A stretch of 64,000 nucleotides of DNA from Effrenium voratum (lineage: Eukaryota; Sar; Dinophyceae; Suessiales; Symbiodiniaceae), in NCBI GenBank assembly GCA_963377175.1, contig CAUJNA010000459.1:156154-220153 (forward strand), written 5' to 3'. Each line of letters begins with the position of its first letter. Within the stretch, counting starts at the first letter, position 1. Made by a program: the position numbers and the translations under genes. The notes below the pieces were generated by a model. It saw only the letters and a program-made list of their open reading frames with translations. It was not told the origin of the DNA and made no database searches. Positions 56,242 through 64,000 of this stretch are shown in pieces.

Positions 56242-57170
56242 CGTCTTGCTCTTCTTTCCATCATCATCTCCATCGTCATCGCCGTCGCCAGCATCATCAT
56301 CATCATCATCATCATCAGGATTGCCGGCAGGTGGTTCCCCACCGCCTCCGCTCTGGCACTTGTCTTTGCGCGATGGATTCTTGTCTCCATCATCTGGATC
56401 CTGAGCTGGGGATTCCTCGCCATCACCACCCGGATCATCGGCGGCACCTGACCCATCACGGCGGAGTTCGGTGGAAGCTGACCTGATACGTGTCTTAGAA
56501 CTAAGGTCCAGGCCGTGAGGAGGAAACGGCTGTACAGGAGAGGCCTTCGGCCTGAGTCCGAAAATCGGAACATTGGACGAACTTTCAATTCATGACGTAG
56601 TGCTTCAATGTCCCTTGATTGCTTCATGATGATCTCTCTCATCTCGGCCGCACTCCTGTCGGCATCCTCCTTCTGCTTGTTGCTCTTGTTGACATTCATT
56701 GATGTGGTTCACCGCGTCCTGGTAAAGTCGGCCTTTTTCCTCAACATGGCCTGCGTGTAGTTGATTGATTATGGCGTCATGGCGTGCCGAAGCATAGGCA
56801 GCCACTTCTTCCGTACTTGGACCTGTGTTGACCACATTCACTGTCTGACTATGTTGGTATATGTTCGGGGCACACACATGATGTTGATGAAGATGGGTCT
56901 TGTTCTTCGTCATGTGTGCGTGCATCTCTTGCCTTGGTCGATGTCCGGTGAGAGGTTCCCCTCCGCTTCCCATTGAATCCTCCGGGAGTACGACCGAGGT
57001 GATGGGCACGAGCGCATCGCTTGGTCGGACTCGGGAAAACTGCTTCGGGAGCGCTGTGACGGATTGCATGGCGTTTTCCCTTCCGGATGTCCGCCCTTGA
57101 TCAATTCGTTGGCCACTGCTTCGTTCAGCCTCGCGATGTCAGGGTGGCATCCGTCGCCGCTTGACGCCAT
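55708..57170 (-). pseudogene. Copia gag fused to the start of RNase H
   Basis: The start ATG at 57170 lies in a strong Kozak-like context (GCCGCCATGG) and reads MASSGDGCHPDIARLNEAV. After frame breaks a coiled coil is visible (RSAAEMREIIMKQSRDIEAL, about 56,650-56,590). One phase then encodes an Asp/Gly-rich part, a Lys-rich block and a Ser run (about 56,440-56,060), followed by a gag segment PESYRNWRIKVREAV. About 10 codons later (after ASDRPDDALAAF) the same frame reads SKKQTSVSMSSTESEVVAA, the RNase H region that normally lies far downstream. The whole protease-integrase-RT interval is therefore missing at this junction. The Met run in a shadow frame is the complement-phase reading of the Asp codon repeat. 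Confidence 0.65.
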
Positions 57171-57207
57171 GGCGGCGCGGGTGAGAGCTGACTGTACAAG
57201 GTACCAG

Positions 57208-57224
57208 CGATACGGCTGATAACC
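57208..57224 (-). promoter_or_regulatory. Putative primer-binding site from an anticodon arm
   Basis: Directly inside the 5' LTR the element strand reads GGTTATCAGCCGTATCG. The complement contains CGGCUGAUAACC, which fits a tRNA anticodon arm (loop CUGAUAA, anticodon GAU for Ile, stem CGG/CC). The layout equals the GGTTATGAGCCC site of the other element. The tRNA identity is uncertain, because nuclear tRNA-Ile usually has another anticodon. Confidence 0.5.
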
Positions 57225-57318
57225 TGTTGAAAGGTGAGAACTACCTATATTCAGCACGGACGGCAAATACCTTTTGTTCTTGAGCCATATGATGACGGTT
57301 TGCCACTACTAATCAACA
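57225..57318 (-). repeat. 5' LTR, 94 bp, with spliced-leader-like core
   Basis: In element orientation it starts TGTTGATTAG and ends TTTCAACA. Positions 57279-57298 read CCGTCATCATATGGCTCAAG on the minus strand. This shares CCGT at its start, an internal CAT and TGGCTCAAG at its end with the dinoflagellate spliced leader, in nearly the correct length, and is preceded by A as the leader's D position allows. Confidence 0.93.
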
Positions 57319-57323
57319 GAATG

Positions 57324-58084
57324 GAAGGCGTCTAACTCAAATCCATGGTTACGTCGACCCGGGCAAATAAACCCGTTCCAGTAATAGCAGGTTGTTCCCC
57401 TCCAAAAGTGACGATGCCAGAAACACCTCGTATCAATGAACTGGGGTTGATCAATCTGGAGTGAACATTCAAGAATAGCTTCACCAGCACCCACCCCCGC
57501 CTTTGTGTGGGCTGATTGCGCGCCTCCCCTTTCACTGAGCTCAAGAGTTTGAACTGCCAATAACTCTCGTAGGCTCACATAGCCGCTAGATCATTTGGAG
57601 ATTCCAAACAAGTTTCCAGCTGCACAGGTTTAACCTGTTGCTCCTATGGGCCCTGGAAATCAAAGCTGTCGCTCTCAGCTCCGGGCAGCTTGACGCCAAC
57701 CGCATTGAGAGCAAAGTCCTGCCGGTCTCGGGCAAGGGAAACCAGACAACAGCCATTGCCTGATCTGGGCGTGGTCTAATGAAGTCCGCGGCCTGAAGAG
57801 AAGAATACGGAGTCCTTTGCAAATGGCCAGCCTCTTGTTTCGACTGCTTTCAAGCCTGGTTGCGCGCCATCGAGCTTCGGGGCCATTTTCGGGGATACCC
57901 GTCTGGGATCCCCCTGAAGGCGGCAAAGTAATCATAGGGGTGGAGAGTCACTTATTTTCGTATGACACCGGCGATGTGGCCCGTTCGGCTGCTTATTTCC
58001 GATCGCTTATTAGAAGTTAGAACCCCTATAGCTTTCAGCTATCCGTGGAACGACAAATAAATTAAACAAAAGAAAACCGAAGGA
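57324..58084. other. Flank of the second element, one possible small frame
   Basis: A plus-strand frame at 57817-58020 (67 codons) reads MQMASLLFRLLSSLVARHRA and later GGKVIIGVESHLFSYDTGD, which is protein-like, but no family is recognised. Nothing else seen. Confidence 0.25.
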
Positions 58085-58101
58085 AGTCAGCTTCCAGCCC
58101 A

Positions 58102-58355
58102 TAAACAAACAAACAAACAAACAAACAAACAAACAAACAAACAAAGAAACAAACAAACAAACAAACGAGCAAACAACAAAATGCATAAACCAAGAATGAA
58201 TGAACGAAGGAACGAAGGAACGAAGGAACGAAGGAACGAACGAACGAACGAACGAACGAACGAACGAACGAACGAACGAACGAACGAACGAACGAATGAA
58301 TGAATGAATGAATGAATGAATGAATGAATGAATGAATGAGTGAGTGAGTGAGTGA
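58102..58355. repeat. Composite tetranucleotide array (AAAC, GAAC, GAAT, GAGT)
   Basis: Successive blocks: AAAC/CAAA (58,102-58,172), GAACGAAG (about 58,203-58,235), GAAC (to about 58,292), GAAT (to about 58,337) and GAGT (to about 58,353). Neighbouring units differ by one base, as in stepwise evolution of one array. Confidence 0.95.
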
Positions 58356-60629
58356 ATCAACCAATGAATCAAGGACTCAATATGTACATGCATATATTTA
58401 TATACATGCATTTAAAGAACAAAAATAGAGTTGCAACGAGCAGCCTTTTCCTTCTTTGCCCGCTGCTTTCAAATTCATCGAAACACGATGGCTTTCCTTT
58501 TGGCTTTCCCTTAAACTACAGTGAAAATGGTACCCGGATAGACGACTTCTTGCATCAATTGACAGGTAGTTTGAATGGGGTTTCATTCATCCAGCATTTC
58601 GCCCGTCCGCAGTTCCCCGCCCACTCTTTTCGGTCGTCCTCAGTGGGACGCCTGCACTGCGCCGCAGAAAAAGGGGGCTGCGCAGGGATGGAGGGGTAAG
58701 AATTACAGATATGGGGAATACAGACGCAATATGGAACAGTGGGTGTCTTTTGTTGTCCATGTGTTTGTCCAATCAAAAGTGGTCTGCAGCTATGGTTGGA
58801 GCAGTTGAGACTCACTTTGCCTCCAGAGCTCTTGGGGCAATGCGCCTGCGCACAAACTCCAAAACGCATCTGCCGACTGCAAACATTCTTGCGAGACTCC
58901 TCTACTTGTGCAGGCAATTGGAGAAGCCAGGAGGTTCTTCAAGCGCTGTGTTTCCAAAAATAGTTTCTTTTTGGTTTTCGCTCAAGCGCCATCCAAGGTA
59001 TCTATCCTCTTATAGCACATTTGACCACTGCGCATTTCCAGCGCAGCCCCCGGCACTGCAACTGTCATGAGCCACGGTTAGAATGAGTTGTCCGCAAGAG
59101 GACATGAGAAACTTAATGAGTCCCCTGGTTCTCGCAAAAAACTCAGTTAAGTTCCCCCAAATACCACAGACTACTAGTCTTTGACCAATCCGCATATACC
59201 AAGTCCCCCCAACTGCAGTCCTTCCCGCAGATTCAGCCCGTGCCTGGATCGACTGGCCATGTCAGCCTCGGGCCAAAGCGTGAGGTCCCAGTGCAGTGGG
59301 GACACGTGTTAAAACAACGGGGGTTGATGTTGCCGTTTGAATTGTAGGCTCCCAAATTTGCAGCCTCATGTCAGCTTCACTGGACGTCCAACAACAACCT
59401 GACGAACATCAAAGCCATGTCGTCTGGGGCCGGGACAAGCACATCACCGGGCCATGTCCTTCACCTGCGAAGGGGGGAAACTGGGTCGTTACACAGTTGT
59501 CAAGTTGATGGTTACTGAAAAAGAGAGTCAAAGAAGCTGCACATCCGATTGTGGGCGCTGACGCAAACACAGTGCGGGTCTGCCCATAATCCTTGTGAAA
59601 CGTTAAAATTGCCCAAGATTCAAAAAAAAAGAGCCCGCCTTTTGGTTGGACGCGTGTGTGATCCCGCTTTCGCCCCCCAAACTCACCCTTGAAGAGAATG
59701 AAATGCACAAGCATAGAAATCGGAGCGACTCGCTGCCTTGGAGCTGCCCCCACGCAACGGAAAATGCACAAGCCAAAATGCCTTCCAGTGAGCGGTGAGC
59801 GCCCCAAACTGTGGGGGGGTGTAAAATTGGGAATTGAAGGGAAACCACCTTTTTGGGGATCACGACTGGAACCAAGCAACACGTTTCTCAACTTTACGCC
59901 TTTTCCCATGGGGTTCATTTTGGGTAATCCTTCTTGTGTTGGGGTTCCTTGCGCAAACAGATCCACCCAAAAACTGCTTCGTCACATCACCCCCAATCCG
60001 TCTCATGCCCGTCAGATCCACATGTTTTTAAGCAGTTCCACCCTCGAAAGAGCTCAAAACGTGTCAAAACGCCGGGAAACAAGGCCCGGCACGCTGGAAA
60101 AACACGCGCGAACCCAACACAAAGGCGGAGGAGGACCTCCAACACAATGCAGTTGTCCGCTCTCTTTTTTTCCCCGTGCCGCTTTGCTACGATGCCGGGG
60201 ACAGAGTGACAACCAATTGGTGCCACCTCCCCCCTGGAACTTCGAGAAAAAGACAGCAACGCGAAAAGAAAACAGCAAACAGCAACCACAACACCGAAAC
60301 ACAAAGTCCGCCGACATTGTTCGGCGTGTCGGATACATAAGAGAGGACTATTGGATACCTAAGAGAGGATAGAGGATCCCCCCTCCCCCCTCCTACCGCG
60401 CGGCAATTTGATGACGTTCCACTAAACGTAGTCTTCGGGGAGCCGGTGTCGCAAAACAGGGGTCCCAGGCTCGATTCCCCCTGCCGGCTTTTTGGCTGGC
60501 TTGGGCTTCTTGCATCCTTTTGCCGAAAATCTGGAAAAAAACTCAATGTTTTTGGTCGTCCTCTTTGCGAAAACGCAGGAAAACCGTGCTTTTTGCGGAA
60601 AATACTGGGGAGCAAAGGGGAAGTGCAAG
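58356..60629. other. Gene-poor stretch
   Basis: No supported gene. A minus-strand frame at 58,555-58,917 is Cys-rich (RQMRFGVCAQAHCPKSSGGK) and could be an exon. A 47-nt hairpin (60,442-60,488, GCCGG...CCGGC outside CAGGGG...CCCCTG) is followed by TTTTT. Confidence 0.35.
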
Positions 60630-60745
60630 GATACATACATGCATACATTACATTACATTACATTACATGACATGACATGACATTACATGACATTACATTA
60701 TATACATACATACATACATTACATACATTACATACATTATATACA

Positions 60746-60776
<31 letters not shown>

Positions 60777-61737
60777 CATACATACATACATACATACATG
60801 CATGCATGCATGCATGCATGCATGCATACATACAACATACATACATTACAACGCACTACATGAATATTACTTACTTACTTACATGCTTACATCGTGCGTA
60901 CATGCGTACATACATACATGCATACATACATACATACACACAGACCATACATAATACATACATACATACATACATACATACATACATACAGACAGACACA
61001 TACAGACAGACAGACAGACATACACACAGACATACATACATACATACACACATACATACATACATACATACATACATTACATACATACATACATACATAC
61101 ATACACTACATACATACATACATACATACATACATACATACATACATACATACATACATGCATACATACATACATACATTACATACATGCATACATACAT
61201 AGATACATACATACATACATTACATTACATTACATTACATTACATTCCATTCCATTACATTACATTACATTCCATGCATACATACATACATACATACATT
61301 ACATACATAGATACATACATACATACAGTACATACATACATACATACATACATACATACATACATACATTACATTACATTACATTACATTTCATTACATT
61401 ACATTACATTACATACATACATACATACATGCATGCATGCATGCATACATACATACATACATACATACATACATACATACATACATACATACATACATAC
61501 ATACACACCATACCATACATACATACATACATACGTACATACACACATACATACATACATACATACATTACATGCATACATTACACTACATTACATTACA
61601 TTACATTACATTACATTACATTACATTACAAACATACATTACATACATACATACATACATGCATACATACATACTTACTTACTTACTTACATTACATACA
61701 AACATGCATACATACATATGTACATGCATACATACAT
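60630..61737. repeat. Second ACAT / ACATT microsatellite array
   Basis: Same two units as at 1-2110, here with GCAT blocks (60,798-60,826 and 61,428-61,444), ACAG blocks (60,990-61,020) and ACTT blocks (60,868-60,890; 61,671-61,690). The 396-codon frame across it is an artefact of the repeat. Confidence 0.97.
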
Positions 61738-62280
61738 ACGAGAGAGGGAGATTGGGGAGAGAGAGGCTTGGGGGTGGTGGGGAGGGAGAGAGGACAACAG
61801 AACACACAAGGGAGACAAGGGAGAGAGGAGGAAGGACAATGTCGGCGGACTGAGCCGGAGGCTTTAAAGTTTCCCAAGGACCAGCCAGGGGTTCGATAGA
61901 CTCGAAATTCTGTCGAGACTCTCAATTCCGACCTTGGGACCTCCAACGCCTCACTGGATAACCGCACGTTTTGCGCAGTCAGGGCTGCTACCCCCACTGC
62001 GGAAAACTCCCAACGCACTCTTCAGACCTCCTCTGAGCCAAGAAAGCCTGAAGAGGCAGGAAGTCGGCTAAACTCGTCAATTCCGGCCTTTGAAGTTTTC
62101 CGCAGTCGCCTTTTTGAGGGGCAACTGCGGAAAACCGCACGTTTTCCGAAGTAGGTTCGGGATTTGTACGAGCAACTGGTCGGTCTTCTCGACCAGTCCC
62201 ACGCACAAATCCGAGACTTTCCTCAGATCCTCGTTGGCATGTTTGGGGGGCGACTTCGCGCAAACACTCCTAAGAAAACA
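61738..62280. other. Spacer between microsatellite and decayed gene
   Basis: Starts with GAGA-rich sequence. The words TCCGAAGTAGG/GGAAAAC and CGCACGTTTT occur twice (about 61,963 and 62,131). No supported gene. Confidence 0.35.
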
Positions 62281-63730
62281 TGTTTGACCTGTCACCGGGA
62301 ACATCCCGGAGGTCCTGGACAACGGAGAGGTAACGGAAGGCACGCACGTCACCGCAGCTGGCCCTCCCTACACGCGCAACGCTGCTGCCATCCAGTCCCT
62401 GGACAACCGGTCACTGCAGAGCTGGCTTCGAAGCTGGACAGCAGCGCATTGGCGCCGGCAATCGCACGGCCACGGCAGCAGCCCTGGCCACCACGGACGG
62501 GTGGCTGTGCACGGGAGCAGCATCGCCGCGCTGCAGAGCTTGCTGACCACGGGTCTCCAACAAGTCGCACCAGTCGGCCTTCGAGCTGGTGGCCACGAAA
62601 AGCACCCCCGACGGCGTGGACCTGAAGCTGTCGAACCACAGCACCACGGCAGCTCCATCGCTTCGGCAAACAACGCCGCGCTGGCCACGGTGGCTGCCAA
62701 CTACGGCCTCAAGACGGTGGTGGACCAGCACTGCCTCGACATCGCAGCGAGGATCACGCCCCTGGAGCCGACACCAAGGTAGCCAACGCTCTCCTGGGCG
62801 TCGTCACCGCCGCAGCGCTGGCCTCAGAGCTCGCAAGCCAAGACAGCTCGCAAGCCAAGACGCCTCCATCTTGGTCGACACTGGAGGTGGGCTGGAAGAT
62901 TGCAGCCGCCCTCCTGGACGCCGTGACCGGCAGCCCTCGACGCCGCCCTCACCGGACGCTGGCCGCCCTGCTTTCCACGGTGGACGGGTTGGACACGCCG
63001 CTGGACGTAGACACCAAGATAGCAAATGCCCTACTGGGTCTCGCCACCAAGACCTTCGTCGCAGCGCAGCTTGCAGCCGGGATGCCAGCATCTCAGCGCT
63101 CCACGGCTCCAAGGCCGACGCGACGCTGCTGGCCTCGTACGCCACAAACGCCGCGCTCTCGCAAGACCACGCTCCAGAGCGCCCTCGACGCAATCGGGAG
63201 ACGACCAGCGCCATCGCAGCTGCGCTGCTGGCCTACTACACCTCGGCGGAAGTTGGCCGACTACCGGACGGCGAGCGCGCAGGACACACAGACGCAGGCC
63301 GCCATTGCGGGCGAAGGAACCAGATCGGCCGACCAGGACACGGCCACGGCCTCGCTCAGCTGCTACACCATCACGGAGTCACGGAGGCAGCTTCGGCCCT
63401 GGAGATAGCTGTGAGGGGCCGACGAGGTCGCCCGGAAGAGTGCACGGCTACACCCTGACCCTGCCTCCAACTTCGTGGTGTAACGACCCCCTGTACGGCA
63501 GCTTTGTGGGGGACAGGGCACCATGGCAAGATGTACTTCACCGTGCCCCCTACAGGATTGCGAAGCTGCACTTTGGGGCGCGCGCCGTCTACGGCCTCAA
63601 CCCTGGAGGCCGCCAACTTGACAGAGGCACGAGTTCCTCGACGGCTCCGACGACTTCACCTCTCTCTTTAGAGGCTTCCCCAAACGGATTCCATTGCACC
63701 TGGGAGGGTTCTGACACTCGTCCGTCCAGG
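62281..63730 (+). pseudogene. Decayed Ala-rich coiled-coil (tail-fibre-like) protein gene, copy 2
   Basis: Distributed over the three plus-strand phases are segments NIPEVLDNGEVTEGTHVTAA, LASKLDSSALAPAIA, FELVATKSTPDGVDLKLSNH, VDTKIANALLGLATKTFVA, GSKADATLLASYATNAALS, TTLQSALDAI, AAALLAYYTSAEV and LADYRTASAQDTQTQAAIA. The phase changes at least six times, so this is a pseudogene (or very error-rich assembly). About 90 bp at 63,103-63,195 closely match 23,166-23,275. The Ala/Leu heptads and YYTS repeats are typical of long trimeric fibre shafts. No signal peptide or start is visible. Confidence 0.55.
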
Positions 63731-63817
63731 AAACGACCTCGTCCTGCGAAGGGTTCGAAATCTAACATGCTGCGTGCAGGCGTGTGGCTGCAACAAAACG
63801 AGCCCCTAGACATGCTT

Positions 63818-63989
63818 GCAATTTGCCTCCAGGCTGCACTTCAGCAAGCCGAGCGTTGCAGGGCTAAGAAAAAAAGAAAAAAAGAAAGGAAAAAAAACTC
63901 CCCAAAAAAAGGGGGCCCAAAACAAAAGGGAAAAGGGGCTTCCTTTGGGAAACCTCGACTTGCTGAAATGCAACCTGGAGGCAAATTGC
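63818..63989. repeat. Long inverted repeat, 36-bp arms, 100-bp loop
   Basis: The arm 63818-63853 (GCAATTTGCCTCCAGG...) and the arm 63954-63989 (...CCTGGAGGCAAATTGC) are complementary with three differences, all A instead of G in the right arm. The similarity weakly continues outward to the window end. The loop is A/G-rich. In RNA from the minus strand the three differences would be G-U pairs. It may be a MITE-like element or hairpin RNA source; the window ends 11 bp later. Confidence 0.8.
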
Positions 63990-64000
63990 AGCGCATATCT

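Larger units (their letters stand above)
50473..57318 (-). mobile_element. Decayed copia-type LTR element with SGNH and Tpt1-like relics
   Basis: On the minus strand, 94-bp LTRs (TG...CA) at both ends are flanked by a perfect 5-bp target duplication GAATG (50468-50472 and 57319-57323). The LTRs differ at four positions, all transitions, so this copy is older than the first element. Inside, a putative primer site follows the 5' LTR and a purine tract precedes the 3' LTR. The coding region is broken by many frame changes and stops. Gag is joined in frame to RNase H, with no protease, integrase catalytic core or RT left. Downstream relics follow in order: a Rossmann/methyltransferase-like segment, SGNH hydrolase-like, Tpt1/KptA-like, zinc ribbon. 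It can only move, if at all, with proteins supplied from elsewhere. Confidence 0.9.

Noticed and set aside
55842..56699. Frame with Met run and Arg-rich block
   Set aside because: Downstream of about 56,580 the neighbouring phase (Asp/Lys/Ser-rich and then gag-like) is the plausible coding one; the Met run is an out-of-phase reading of GAT repeats.
60442..60488. tRNA-like sequence (GGCTCGATTCC with GCCGG/CCGGC ends and T5)
   Set aside because: The T-arm and acceptor do not pair as in a tRNA and the length is only 47 nt; only a hairpin is supported.

Overview
The window looks like nuclear DNA of a dinoflagellate, most likely a Symbiodiniaceae-type alga. This is inferred from three things: two Ty1/copia elements with the large multi-domain architecture I associate with dinoflagellates, a Penelope-like element with an N-terminal GIY-YIG domain, and very high microsatellite content with short exon-like islands. 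No prokaryotic operon, rRNA or credible tRNA gene was seen. A run of 100 N (18147-18246) inside a GT array shows that this is a draft assembly.

Layout. 1-2110 is an ACAT/ACATT microsatellite. 3351-11475 (minus strand) is an apparently young Penelope-like element bounded by two 292-bp direct repeats and inserted in a (CA)n tract. It carries four reading frames: an RS-rich ORF1, a proline-rich ORF2, a GIY-YIG plus reverse transcriptase ORF3, and a small Myb/SANT-like ORF4. 11.5-16.3 kb is mostly featureless. 16.3-18.9 kb is a giant GT-type array with the assembly gap. 19.4-33.3 kb holds scattered minus-strand exon-like islands (Pro/Glu/Ala/Lys-rich, some with a repeated QLPxGDL motif) that may be one multi-exon gene, plus a decayed Ala-rich coiled-coil gene (23 kb) and several minisatellites.

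34788-42533 (plus strand) is a full-length Ty1/copia element. It has identical 56-bp LTRs, a GAAAC target duplication, a primer site matching an initiator-tRNA-Met anticodon arm, a polypurine tract, and two long frames (gag-protease-methyltransferase-like; integrase-RT-RNase H-tail). 42.5-50.5 kb is gene-poor. 50473-57318 (minus strand) is a second, decayed copia-type element with 94-bp LTRs and a GAATG target duplication. Most of its pol is deleted, so gag is joined to RNase H, but it keeps relics of an unusual accessory set: a Rossmann/methyltransferase-like segment, an SGNH hydrolase-like domain, a Tpt1/KptA RNA 2'-phosphotransferase-like domain and a zinc ribbon. 57.3-64 kb contains tetranucleotide arrays, a second ACAT/ACATT array, a second decayed Ala-rich coiled-coil gene and a long terminal hairpin.

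The most notable observation is that the LTRs of both copia elements carry, in sense orientation and at a similar offset (ending at LTR positions 36 and 40), a sequence resembling the dinoflagellate trans-spliced leader. The primer sites of both elements fit anticodon arms of tRNAs. I infer that these elements may use spliced-leader-like R regions so that first-strand transfer works on trans-spliced genomic RNA. All family assignments were made by eye from motifs; no search was run.
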